A stretch of 64,000 nt of DNA from Nymphaea colorata (Eukaryota; Streptophyta; Magnoliopsida; Nymphaeales; Nymphaeaceae). Below the pieces are notes generated by a model that saw nothing but the letters and a program-made list of their open reading frames with translations, was not told the origin of the DNA and did no database searches. A program made the position numbers and the translations under genes. Of this stretch, positions 12,920-25,397 are shown piece after piece. The first letter of the stretch is position 1. Each line of letters opens with the position of its first letter. Location of the stretch: assembly GCF_008831285.2 (NCBI RefSeq), contig NC_045147.1, forward strand, positions 10,473,427-10,537,426. The letters are read 5' to 3'.

Positions 12920-14300
12920 CTTGATTTTTGTATAACTTTTATGGATGTAGTATCACTTTTAATTGAATCACAGAATCTCACTAATTCAATTTCAATTTCT
13001 CACTTTTACATCCCTTTAACGCCACTTGATTCGGACCGACTCACCGAATCTTTTTGCATCACCGTCGTGCAATTCTTTTCCTTACAGCAGCTTATATGGT
13101 AATATAGGTAAGGCCTCATTTTCTTTGAAAAAGGGTGGGCCCCGGTAACTCACGGAGAAAGGCATCAAACTGACCTTGGTTAGGTCGGCCTTCTTATCCT
13201 CGTTGAGATTTTTGTTGATTCCTAAGTTCGTCGGGTTGTGCCGGAGTTGGTGCTTTTGATCGGTTCCTTCTCTCGTTCGCCTTGCAAAATTTAAAAGCGT
13301 TTGAAGATTTATATATTTCTTTGTAAATCTTTCCTTATGATGGTCTCTTATTCCTTTTTTAAGCCTTTTGCGCTTAATTCTTCTATGTTTCCTTCCTTTG
13401 ATAAGCACAGATTTAAGGTTTCATTTTGTGCATTTCGATCTTATTATTTGTCCTATTTCTTTTTCATTCATTGGTTCCTTCAAAAGTTTCTAAATCAGCT
13501 TTGATGTGCTGTTGTTGTTGTAGTCTCATCGAACCCTCTTTTGTTGCTACTCGTCCAACCACAAAAGAGGGTTCGATGAGACTACAACAACAGCAGCACA
13601 TCAAAGTCGATTTAAAAACTTTAGAAGGAACCAATAAAAAAAAATGTAAGACAAATAATAAGATCATCTAACAAAGAAATGCACAAAATGAAACCCGAAA
13701 TCTGCACAGGTCAAAGGAAGGGAACATAAAAGAATAGAGCCCATCATAAGGAAAGATTTACAAAGAAATATCTAAACCTTCAAAAGCTTTTAAATTTTGC
13801 AAGACAAACAAGCAAGAGAAACCGATAAAAAAGCACGAACTCCGGCACAATTGCAAGACGAACAAGCAAGAGAAACCGATCAAAAAGCACGAACTCCGGC
13901 ACAATTGCAAGACGAACAAGCAAGAGAAACCGATCAAAAACTGGCACAACCCAACCTAAACTTAGGAATCAACAAAAATCTCAACGAGGATAAAAAGGCC
14001 GACTTAACCAAGGTCAGTTTGATGCCTTTCTCCGTGTGTTACCACGGTTAAGTAGCCCTAGCGACCCGCGGGGCCCACCCTTTTTTCAAAGAAAATGAGG
14101 CCTTACCCATATTACCATATACGCTGCTGTAAGGAAAAGAAGGAAAAGAATTGCACAATGGTGATGCAAAAAGATTCGGTGAGTCGGTCCGAATCAAATG
14201 GCGTTAAAGCGATGTAAAAGTCAGAAATTGAAATTGATTGACTGATGTGATTCAATTAAAAGTGTTATTACATTCATAAAAGTTATATAAACCTTGCAAA
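12920..14300. mobile_element. Foldback transposon-like palindrome
   Basis: The left half (about 12920-13544) and the right half (13561 to about 14300) are long inverted repeats of each other, separated by only 16 bp. The inner 40 bp are almost perfect (GAACCCTCTTTTGT against ACAAAAGAGGGTTC). Farther out, identity falls and the arms differ by indels: the left arm has about 22 extra bases near 13350, and the right arm carries extra copies of a 54-bp unit. The open frames on both strands are mirror images of one another and are not genes. The structure matches foldback-type DNA elements; I could not define target duplications. Confidence 0.85.
13797..13945. repeat. 54-bp tandem repeat in the right foldback arm
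   Basis: Copies begin at 13797, 13851 and 13905 (the last partial), each starting TTGCAAGAC and containing CAAGCAAGAGAAACCGAT. The left arm has only one counterpart (about 13235-13290), so the array expanded after the palindrome formed. Confidence 0.9.
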
Positions 14301-15719
14301 AACAAAATATATAAGTTAACAGCGCAATAAAATATAATAAGAGAATAGAAAGAAAGTGGACAAACTGAAGGGGAGTCACCCATCAGTAGACAAAAGACGA
14401 CAAAATGGACATCTCCTGCACAAGGCGTGCCATAGACTTGGACGATTGAGAGAGAAAAAGAAAAAAAGAGTGAAATCCACCAAATCAACATCCAATCTTG
14501 GATGCCTGATGTATTGTGAGAGGCTGAAAATTTTCTCTGGATGTAGAAATCTAAGGATTCTATACATATATATACCTACCTTGTCTACCCCAACTTCATT
14601 TGACAATTTAGTTTATGAAGCCAAGGTGGGAGGCCCATTGCCCTCCCTTACCAATTTGGACTTGGTATTCGACTGAACTGTTTCCAAAAAATCATATATG
14701 AAAAAAGAAAAAACATCCCATTAAATCATCGTGCAGATTCTGATTTAAGAAGTGACATCTGAATAAATTTGTATTTAGATTTACATAACTATTTGAACTC
14801 ATTCAGATTTCTATCATATTTAACTTTTAACAAATATTCTTTATTCAATGTCCGTACATACTAAAAGTTGGTTCCCTAACATATGGTAATACAGTTCGTA
14901 TTCGGTTTAAAAGGGGAAATCAAATTCAGATTTGGATAGAAGTTCAGATGACGGATATGGTGTGGACTTTTCTTCATTTGCATTCCAACACTAAGTTCAG
15001 TAAACATCTTAAGATGTGAATATGATTGAGAGTACATCCTATTGGAATCTAATCCTTTGATATCTCTGTAATATAACAGTGCTTTAGCATTATTTTTGCG
15101 TACTTAACTATTTCACATTTAACCAATTACAATCTTGTTATCTTGTAAGCAGGAGAAGTTTTTTTTTTTTTTTTCAAAATTTTCTTAGAATGTGAAATAC
15201 AAAACTAAAATTATTAGAATAAATAGTTAAAAAAAATGGTGACTGCGTCAATTTCAGACCAACCTCAGATTTCAGATCCAATGCTATTAAACACTGTATT
15301 GAAAGATTCTAGATCCCCCTCCTTCTGGAGGCACTATATTCAGTAAAAAAGTGTTGTATTAGATTTGGATCTAAGGATCAAATTTATGATTTCATGCGAT
15401 CCAAAAAACCCAACAGGCCGGAGAACCAGGCGCATGTTATTCTTAGGTCTCTTGATCCGTCAACAAGTCTACCTGACGAATTTTATATCATTGAAATCGG
15501 GATTTGCCTCAGACGAAGAAGTAAGAATCAGGAAACTACATAAAGTGTGAGGGAGAGAGCGGAATCGTTGGGGTCGTGATCGTCGCCGCGGGAGAAAGGG
15601 AGGGGAATTATTGGGAGTCGTAATCGTCGCCTTCTCCGCCTTCGCCGTACGTTCTCTTCCTTCCATTCTAGCTGCCCGCCTCGCCGTCCGGCCGTTCCGA
15701 TCGCCTGAGAACAGACCAG
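14301..15719. other. Intergenic region and promoter side of the ZNF598-type gene
   Basis: AT-rich DNA with a T-run at about 15161-15175. The last 150 bp are GC-rich (GCCGCGG, CGTCGCC) and probably form the promoter and 5' untranslated region of the gene starting at 15720. No coding sequence is recognised. Confidence 0.5.
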
Positions 15720-18700
15720 ATGGACGATTGCTGTGCTGTGTGCGCGGAGCCCCTGGAATGGGTCGCCTACGGCTCCTGCGGCCACCGGGAGGTGTGCTCG
15801 ACGTGCGTCGTTCGCCTGCGTTTCGTGCTCGGCGACAAGCGCTGCTGCATCTGCAAGGTGGAATCGTCCACCGTTTTCGTCACCAAGGTACTTGCCACCC
15901 TCCTCCTTCCTTGCTTTTCCTCCCTCTCTACTGGTTTCTCTTTTTCTTCGTCTTTTGGTTTGTTTTGACCGATCTGGGTGCTCTCACCTTTCTTTTCGAT
16001 GAAATTTAGTTGAACCGATGACGTTTTACCGAGTTTTTCTTTACCTCCTTCTCCAATCTAGAACTTTTTGCGGGGCCGCCAGCAGCAATTGAGCACCTAG
16101 GGTTTCGATAGCGAGTCAGGGATTTTAGTTCGTGCTCCAGATGAAGGGTTTTAATCAAGATTCGTGATGCTTCTGTTTATTTGCCCCTTTCGTGGGTATC
16201 TCTGTGTTTCTTTTTCCTGTTTCGCGTTTTTCATTGACGTGGATGGGAGAATTTTGGTGAGGCAAAACATCAACCTTTGTCTGTCCGTGTGCTCTTTATG
16301 GGTAATTTTTCTTACCAGTTTTGCCAATGCCTTTTTTGTTATTATATTTATACGAATCTACGCAATAGGCGGCCTTTGAGCTAACGAGTACGTGAACAAT
16401 GGACGACTAAGTGTTGTTGGCACGCTGGATCAGATCATATTGGTTCACCAATGGGATTATGTTTTCGTTTATGGCCGTTAACCGTAAAAGTTAATCTGGT
16501 AAGCTTATAGTTTATTCGATTTGGGACAAATGCAGTAAGCTTTGGGACAGATTTGTCTCAACATAATATTATAATAATAATCAGTTTATACTGGTCTGCT
16601 TTTACTTGTGCTTTTTTTTCAATGCTAACTGCTTTTTGATTTCATGTCTCATCGGCAGGCCATGGGAGACTATACTAGAGTGTTCAATGATTTTAGCATG
16701 TTTCCTGCTGGTAACAATGAGGGTCAAGTTGGTTCGTATTGGTTCCACGAGGACACACAGGCATACTTTGATGATCTGGATCACTACAAGATGATCAAAG
16801 CTATGTGCAGACTTTCTTGTAGTATATGTGATGCACGAGGAGCGGAAGCTCAAGGGAACGAAGCTTCAAAAAGAAAGGAAAAGTTTAGAAACATTGATCA
16901 ATTGAAGAGACATTTGTTTCATAGGCACAAAACTTTCATGTGTGACCTATGTTTGGAAGGAAGGAAGGTTAGTCGTCTCTGAATGTAATGTTCTCCATTG
17001 TGAAAACTCTGATGTCCTTGTCAACATATATCTTGCACAGTTTTCACAGTTATGCATTGAAGACTATTTTTTAGTGTGCTCATCTTTTAAGCCTCATACA
17101 ATGTCTTGTTAGTGGTGCATGTTCAATCTACAATTCCTTGCTATTACCATTTTCATAAATACCATGATGAGATTGTTCAGTTGCATCCTAAAATATTTCT
17201 TCAATGTTAATTTCTTTGCTGATCAGAGTTTAGGTCACTTTTCCCCTAAAGAATACTGGTATGTATCTAGTGGACTTAGTTGGTTTCTAGTAGTCACATT
17301 TGTTTTTTTAATATGATGAACTTTTTATTTCCTAACTTTTTGGATTGTGAAACTCTAACAATGTGGTGCATGCGATTACTAATTACAGTTTGTTTTCATT
17401 ATGTAAGGTGAATTATTGGTGTTTTGCAGTTTTGTATGGTCTGTGTGAAAGTCAAAGGAGTCTAGTATATAAAATTATTTCAAAATTCATCACATCACTA
17501 CTGTAATTTGCAGATAGATTTGCTTGAGCTTGCTAGAGCCTAAAGTTTCTTTTGTCTGTCCTTATTACGCTTTTGATTGTTAGTATGCTTACTACCTCAT
17601 TATGTTTAATTGATGACTTTTTGCTTCACCGATTCGCCATATAATGAGCCTCAACTTGTCATTTTCTAGTTAAAGTTCATAATTTTTTTTTAATAGACAG
17701 TTCAATGAAGTAATTATTGTATAAGGTGGGTGCAATACATTCTGGTCCTTATGCATTTTTTAACTTCATTGTTAACTTCTTGTGTTAGCGAAGGTATTTA
17801 TGCAGTCCTGGCTCTGACGGTAATTGGGCTTGATGAGCAGACTTGCCTGAACAAAATAGTAAGGTATGATCTGATTGAATTGGTATATTTGGATGTCTGG
17901 AGCTTGAAACTTTCAATCCCCAGCCCAAGCTCCGCGGACATGTATGGACAACATTTCACATGGTTTGTAGGACCATGTTCTTTTGCTAAGTGGGGCAATG
18001 GTGTCGGCCTAGGCACAGAAAGCACAAAGCTGGATCTTGGGATAGCTGTCCAGGCAAGCTTGGAGCATGGGCAAAACATGACCACCCCTAGTCACCTAGT
18101 GGGGCACAGTGTTGGCTGCAGGGGCATCATTGATAGATTAGAAAAGGATGAGAAGGATCACTTGAATGACAGTGATAGATTATTGCTTAAATACTTCACA
18201 AATGTGGAACAAACAGTCTGATGGTGATATACTAAGAGTCTAAGTCAAGACACTCTTAGTCAATGTTGTAAAAAGCGTATCGTAAGCCGTATCGGTCTGG
18301 CTTTAAGATATGCTATATCGTAAAATATCGTAACGTATCGTTTTTAATAAATCAGAAAAATAGGAAAAAAATTCAAAAAATTCATCAATAATCAGTAAAA
18401 AACAAGAATAATATGTTCTTCATAAAAAACACATAGATTTATAAGTCATAAGGTCCATAAGTCTATGAGATACCACATCAAAAAACAAGTTTTAGATGTT
18501 ATGTATTACATCACAAGATGATAATGAAATTATGAAAATGTTCAATGTCAATACATATAAAATGAAAGCACTCTCGACTCTCATTCATAATCTTTATCAT
18601 ATTCATTCTCATCCTCATCTCCATCTTCTTCTTCATTTTCATCTTCACGATTTAAAAAAACCTCTTTCCTCCCAACGAGAATCAGCCACCCACGCACAAA

Positions 18701-21700
18701 TCCATGGTTTAATCGATGATTTCATTTTGAAAATCGATGATTTAACAATGGAAATCGATAATTTCCCTCCACGGCGGCACAATCTCTAGGTTAAAAATGA
18801 AGAAGGGCTGGGTTTTTATAAAAAAAAACTCGAAAAGTGGGGTTCCAGTCCATTTTTTGAAATCAGCCCGTATCGTACGATACGGGGCATGTATCGTATC
18901 ATATTTTGTAAAAGATACGTATTGTATCGTACGTATCGGCCCCGTATCATACGTATTGTACAACACTGCTCTTAGTAGTTTCTTTAGAAAAATACACTAT
19001 GACTGAACATATTTACAGAAAATAGGTGTAAATGTACCAGTTGCATGAATGTACCGTCAACTTGGGTGATTCTGCAGTTTTCACTTTTCAGTGTGGCAGC
19101 CATCACCCAAAAAAAAAAAAGAACCATAAAAGGAGGTGGAGGAGCAAGGAAGCGGTGGAGGTGGGAGAAGGAGGATGAGGATGTGGATAAAGAGGAGGTG
19201 AAGGAGATGTACCTAGCTTGCAGCAGGAGAGGAAGATGCATGACTGACTTAGGTGGAAGAGTTCGGGTTTTTATGCCACATAAAGTTTTTTTTTGTTTGA
19301 AACCTTGATATTGTTATAATTTCCAAAAAGATACTAATTTTACAAAAGTTCTTAACTTCCTACCTTCTTACTTTTAACTTTTAAGTTATCTTTTATTACA
19401 ATAAGAGGCTTATTTTACAGTTTATGAAATGATTATCTTTACATGTGTTTTAACTTTTTCACAAACACAGGTGTATGTGTGCATGTGCGTATGTGTGTGT
19501 ATAAAACGCTGCACCTATACACAAGCTTTTTTTGGAAAGTGCTGCATCTGCACCTGGCACTCATGTGACATGAGATAAAAATGGTAGGATTCCAGGCTTA
19601 TAGAGAAAAGTTGAGTTGACATTGTGCTCTTGGTCACTTGTTCAATACTTCCTATCAGCAAGTTCTATGGGCCTCAATCACATTAAATCTGGTTGGAGGA
19701 CATTTTTATTTCACGAACTGTGTTTGTTCTCATGTGTCTCAGCCCTCTATACATGTTTAGGCATTATGTAGGTGACTTAGAATTCAGGCTAGATCCAAAA
19801 ATTGTGTATCCAAATCAGAATTTGGTCCCAGCTTATTTGTTCCTTGCAGGGATACCATCTTCCTTATTGGGGCATTTAGTAACGGGAACATAATTTTTTT
19901 GACAAATTGAGGCAACATTAACACACTATTCATGTTATCTAATGCCTCCTAAATGATAATTCTCTGCACAAGCGAGCAACCTTAAGAGTATATTTGCTTT
20001 GCCGTGCGATTAGATGCTTGAAATGTGTGCAGATGAGGATTTTGTGAAGATTAAGGTTGTCTCTAATCAGAAGTGCTGGCTCAATCAGTTAATGGCGGGT
20101 CTGGAAGGCAGGAGTTTTTTCTCCAAGTAGATAAACTGTGGATAAAATGATTTGCTAACAAAATATTTGCTGCGAAAGACCTCCCTGCAAGGGAGGTGGT
20201 TAACAGGTTTTGATTCCTGGTAATTCCGAGAAAAAAATGTATAGGTGCTATTTTCCTTACGAGTATGGAATTGCAAACACTTCTTATGCTCTACAAGTGC
20301 AACACTTTGTTTTGCACTCAAAATTAAAGTTGATCCATGTCGTATTTTCTGGATTTGAGTACTAGTAAGACTGATCTCTTCATATCAAACATTACATCAA
20401 GGGATGATGTTCAATTCTCAAGTGTCCAGGCAAGTAAAGGGAGTGTGGTCACCTTCAACTACCGATGTCATCGACATGGGCACGAAATGGATTTGAGTCA
20501 AATTAGTGGCCAACTAATTAAGCGGGTGATTCAAGAGTGTCAATTGTTACTTTTTTTATTTTAAGTGATTTTGTTATATCTATGCACTTATTTTTTAAGT
20601 AAAAAATTTATTATTATTTTTATCAACTCATTGCTGATTCTGCTGAATTGTTGGGTGAGTGATTCAATTTCAAAAGCGATTCTAACTCAAAACTTATGGT
20701 GTCTGTACAATGAATATGGTAATAAAATCAGGTTAGAAGAAGACTCTAGCTTCTTTTGGCCTCCAAATGTTTTTTTCTCTTTTAGGTGAGCGGAAGAGTA
20801 TTTTTTAGGGGCAAGACATATAACCTGCTAAATTAGAAGTTGATTTTTTACTTTGAAGTGTATGATTATTATTATTATTATTTTTAACTGAGATACTCTT
20901 ATACTTCCAACACTTGAACAGACGATATATTCTTTAACTCGACGTGTCACGCTTGCTATCATTTACAGTTTTGAAAAATAATACACTGAATATGACAGCA
21001 ACCATCAGATTTAAACTTTAAACGGATTGAGTGTAAGCTAATTTGCCGCCCGGTTGGTTATGCCTCTTGAGACCTGCCGTGTGTTGTTTTTATTTAACAA
21101 TTTAAGAAAGAAATTGTAGGTAATGGGGAACTCACAAAACAACCGATAAAGTTAATATTGAGCTGCTTCGTGAAAAGAATCATGTGGTGAATTCTCCCAC
21201 CTTATTGGTTACAGTAATAGTGAGGTAGGACGGATCAAAAGACAGTCTCCTCAAGGAGCATAGTGCAAATGGATGGGTCGCGGGCATATGGGCAGCATGT
21301 CTCTAGTTGAATCTCATGGACGTTATGTCACTGTGTTAAAATTTAAACTTGGGGTGGGAGCTTTGTACAAGCTGACAGACACTAAGCCTACAGTGAGGCA
21401 CCCACATCTCTAGACCCTGGGGCAAGGAGAAGGGAGGGAGTTTTGACTTTCATTCAGGCAGTGGGTCACTCCTTGGCGTCCCTTACACTGCCCATGTTTG
21501 TAATACAGATCTTTCTGATGATACTTAATTTTCTTTTTCTTTTCTCTCTCTGAATGATTCAGATTTACCTTTGCCTTTAGTTCCATCTTCTCTTATGTGC
21601 AAATTCCCATTTCAATTCATAATGTCATTATTATTAGATCCGACTCTGATGCGAATATCATTTTTCATCATTGGAGATGTAGCAAGAGAAAGGTTTCTTG

Positions 21701-21890
21701 CTGGCAATGCAAGTCTATTTGGTAATGGTTAGTGGTTACTGATACGTGCATGTGCATGCTCATCTGTACTTATACCAATAAAATTTTTAGTTCACTATAT
21801 ATCAGTTGTCTTCTTTTGCACATCATCATCTTTCTCTCTGATGCTTAACCATAAACCTTTTGTTTTTTTGGTGCTAGTGCCCACATGCAC

Positions 21891-21957
<67 letters not shown>

Positions 21958-24900
21958 TAGTGCATAGATGGCTGTAATGGAGTAGGTGTTGTCATGATTC
22001 GTTGTGTCTTAATGAATAAAGAAAGCAATGGAATTCGATGAAGTCCTATCTTTTGATCTTTTAGCTGGTTTAATAGAAATTCATGTGGGCCACGTGGGGA
22101 CTATTAGAATTACCTGATGGATTTGGTTACATTACTGAAGCCACTTTTTTATTCTGAAACAGGTTTTTATCTGTGAGCAAAAGCTTTATTCAAGAGCTCA
22201 GTTGAATCAACACATGAGTACTGGTGACTCTGAAGTAGATGGCAGTGAAAGCGATAGGGGTGGATTTTCAGGTCACCCTATGTGTGATTTCTGCAGAAAA
22301 AGATTTTATGGGGATAACGAGCTGTACTTGCATATGTCTACGGAACATTATACTTGCCATATATGTCAAAGGTTCACTCTTTGTTCTGTAAATTCATGGC
22401 TTTTTTTTGCTTATTTCATTTTTTAACAAAATTTTCCCCTTTGAAACTTCAGAATGCATCCAGGGCAGTATGACTACTATAAAAACTATGATGATTTGGA
22501 GGCAAGTGTTTGAATATTTGAAGTTACATATCTTTGGTTTTCTTAATTTTTTCTGAGCTTTTGTCTGAGATGCTGAGGTCTTAATATCCTCAAAAATCTC
22601 TTTCTTATTAATTTACAGATGCATTTTCGAAGAGAGCATTTTCTTTGTGAAGATGATGCATGCCTTGAGAAGAAATTTGTTGTGTTTGCGTCTGAGTCTG
22701 AAATGAAGGTATGTTTCTTATCTTTATCTTGATGGTATTTTAAGCATGCAATGCTATATCTTGCTGAGGATACATGTTGTATCACAAGATATTTGTACTC
22801 AGTCATCTTAATAGTGCGCACTGATTATCTTGTATCTTTCTTTCATTCTAGAGGCATAATGCTCTTGAACATGGTGGTCGTATGTCTCGTTCCAAGCGCA
22901 ATGCAGTACTTCAGGTGTGTACGTGGTTCATGAGAACTGATCCAACAGATGTTTAGTTTGTTATTTGCTTGGAATTCTGATATTATTGGATAAGCATAAT
23001 CATAGTTGGTTTTCTTTTAAGCAATGAGAATTTTTATGCTTTTGGATATAGATACTTGTCTCGAGAAAATTTAACTTTAAATCACATTGAGAAGCTAGTT
23101 TACTATGAAGTGGCCTCCCTGTGTTATGGTGCTTCCCTTGGAGGTATGATACTGTTTCATAAGGAAAGAGCCCTTTCAGTCCACTGTGTCAAATTCCTCA
23201 CGGATAGCCTGTTACCCTCTAGGAAAGGAGGAACTAAACATCAAGGCAATATGTAGCCTTCCATACTTTTCAGTGTAATAACAGCTAGACTCCCAATGTT
23301 TTGCCAAAAGTGCTGGGCCGCACCCTTTTTTCCTATTTTTGTCAAAAAGGGCCTGAAAAGTATTCCCCTTTGGCTACTTCTTTACTTATTTTCTAGTCAA
23401 AAATTGGATGAGGGGAAAACTTTTGTATAAACTAAACTACCTCCTTTTTTAGGACTGCTCCTCATTTAATTAAACATGAAAAAAGTCTTGTTTTTTTCTA
23501 CCAATCAAACATGGTGAAACTTTGCTAGACAAAAAAAATTGTCTAGAAAAGTTTTGCTATGCAAAATTTTTGCCTCTGAATAATTGGTCTGGAAAGAGAA
23601 CATCAGAGGAAATTCTAGTAGGAGCTCTGTTACTTGTGGAGCTGTTTATGTCCAAGACTAGAAGGCTGTGGTTTCTTGTTATTATTCCTTGTGTAATAAC
23701 TATCGGGGAACTCTTTAAAAAATTCATTTGTTTCTGAGATTATGGTGGCATTTTTCTTTCAGATACCAACTAGCTTCCGCTACCGACGAAGTAACGAACA
23801 TGACTTTCGGCGAAGAAGAGGTCGAGGATACATGTCTGATCAGCAACTTCCAGTTGCTAGTGAAGCAAGCATGGAAATGAGAAACCTGGAAAATGCACTT
23901 GTTCAATCATCTGCTGCACAGGCAGGGCCAAATAATATCGAAGCAGAAGAAAGTTTAGTTATACCGTTTGAGTTGTTGGCAACCTCATCTGATGTCGAAT
24001 CACAACTGGTATCTTCCAGGTATCTTGAGGCCCTCAACCAAAGATCAAGGAATGGAGCTCTTGAAGAGTCTTCCTTCCCTCCACTCCCTGCAGTGCAAGC
24101 TAATAATGTACAAAACCAAAAAATGTCAACTCGGAGTTCCATGGCTGCTCGTCTTCGCAATAAAGGACGTGTAACCGTTCTGAACTCTGCGCAGAGAAGA
24201 CCACCTATGGTTTCTTCGGCTACTACACCAGTTCTGAGTTCTGCTCCGGCAAGGACATCGGTGAATCCTGGACATGCATCATCTAATTTTTCTGGTTCCT
24301 CATGGGAATCAAGTGGCGGTGGTAGTTCCAGCCATTTGGTAGCCACAACAAAAATTGCTAGAGCACCTGCAAATTCTTCGGTGTCTCCTGTTTCACTGCA
24401 GTCTTCCATCTCTAGCAACCAAATGCCTCAAAGTAGTGGGCCCTTGCTTGAAGTGGAGGACATACAAGCTGCTAACAGATCTTTGGTGGAGAAGATTCGT
24501 GCTGGTTTGGATTTCAATGTGGAGAAATATGCTTCGTTCAGAGAAATATCTGCTCAATACCGGCAAGGTCAGATTGATACAAAGAGTTATTTGACGCATG
24601 TCCAGCAGTTTGGTTTATCTCATCTGGTTCTTGAACTTGCACGCCTCTGTCCTGACCCACACAAACAGAGGGAGCTTTTGGATGTCTATAATGCCAGTTT
24701 GAAGAATAATGGGATGCCTCAAGAAGCTGGTCAGGGGACAAAAAAACAGAGTTCAGGGTATGGTGGTAGATCTGTTAAGGGGAAGGCTCCAGTAATTAAT
24801 GAGGCTGGGAACAGTAGTAACTCACAAAGTTTGTTAGCAGATGGTTTTATTGAAACAGTTAGGAAATTACAGTCCTCTATGCCACAAGAAGAGGGAGCTG

Positions 24901-25397
24901 AGGTGCTGACAAAAGATGGATATCGATCTTCCAAAGCAAAGGAAAAGATTGTGCCAGTTGAATGTCGAATAGGGCCCAGTACCGTAAATGAGCAGTCTAG
25001 TGTTCCTAGCAGACAAGGTGATTCTTTCCGGGCAGATCAACTGCGTGCTTCAGATACTGGTGATAAGTGGTCGTGTAGTTTATGTACTCTGTTAAATGAG
25101 AGTATGAACACAAGATGTTCTGCATGTGGCATGGCAAAAGGTGCATCAACTTCAAATTCTGGTGATACAGGAACAAGCAAGGGAAAGCGGAAAACTTCAA
25201 AATTTCATAGAGTTCGACTTGGTGATGGTTCATCCGCAGCACTTCTTGATCTGCGGCAGCCAGAACATTCTCCAAGGCACCAGGCGGAGACTGTGTCTGA
25301 TAAAGGTGGTGGCAAAAACCTTCCTGTTCGTGGGGTTTGGAGGAATGGTGGAGGACAGAGGCTGATGGCTACGACTCTGAAACAACCGTCCAAATGA
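15720..25397 (+). CDS. ZNF598: RING-type E3 ubiquitin ligase of the ZNF598/Hel2 family, seven exons
   Basis: Exons: 15720-15887, 16659-16967, 22163-22371, 22453-22501, 22619-22708, 22852-22914 and 23763-25397. All phases join into 840 codons. Residues 5-45 form a RING finger (C5, C8, C20, H22, C26, C29, C42, C45). Cys/His fingers follow in exons 2-6, including 'MCDLCLEGRK', 'MCDFCRKRFYGDNELYLHM' and 'RHNALEHGGRMSRSKRNA'. A conserved helical block is at about 532-611, and near the C-terminus (about 732-755) there is a RanBP2-type finger (W-x-C-x2-C...C-x2-C). Yeast Hel2 and animal ZNF598 ubiquitylate collided ribosomes and start ribosome-associated quality control; the plant role is inferred from the family. 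Intron 4 begins with GC (GCAAGT at 22502) rather than GT. Intron 2 is 5.2 kb and holds a MITE. Confidence 0.93.
18253..18976. mobile_element. hAT-type MITE with 8-bp target duplication
   Basis: The element spans 18261-18968 (708 bp), with ends CAATGTTGTA and TACAACACTG that are imperfect inverse complements. It is flanked by a perfect 8-bp direct repeat CTCTTAGT (18253-18260 and 18969-18976). The 8-bp duplication and CA(A/G)TG termini are diagnostic of the hAT superfamily. Subterminal regions carry many copies of a CGTATCGTA-type motif in both orientations, as expected for transposase-binding repeats. There is no transposase, so the element is non-autonomous. Confidence 0.88.
20920..21030. 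repeat. Dispersed repeat, copy 1
   Basis: The segment containing GTGTCACGCTTGCTATCATT and then AATAATACACTGAATATGACA matches 38065-38185 at most positions. It is probably the remnant of one transposon family with copies in this window. Confidence 0.6.
21887..21954. repeat. Compound (CA)n(GA)n microsatellite
   Basis: About 18 CA units (one interruption) pass directly into about 16 GA units, inside intron 2 of the ZNF598-type gene. Confidence 0.95.

Larger units (their letters stand above)
16968..22162. other. Large second intron of the ZNF598-type gene
   Basis: A 5195-bp intron with GT-AG ends (GTTAGT ... AAACAG). It holds the hAT-type MITE, a microsatellite and a copy of a dispersed repeat. 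The 163-codon frame at 17730-18221 lies in it but resembles no known family. Confidence 0.8.

Noticed and set aside
13426-13671. Open frames on both strands with Cys- and Gln-rich runs
   Set aside because: They are the two mirror readings of the foldback centre and its GTT/CAA repeats, not genes.
14356-14676. Frame with leucine-rich-repeat-like words (NLRILYI, SLTNLDL)
   Set aside because: Only two short matches, no repeat periodicity and no splice-supported continuation.
17730-18221. 163-codon open frame inside intron 2 of the ZNF598-type gene
   Set aside because: No recognisable domain or homology, and it is inside an intron; probably chance or an eroded repeat.
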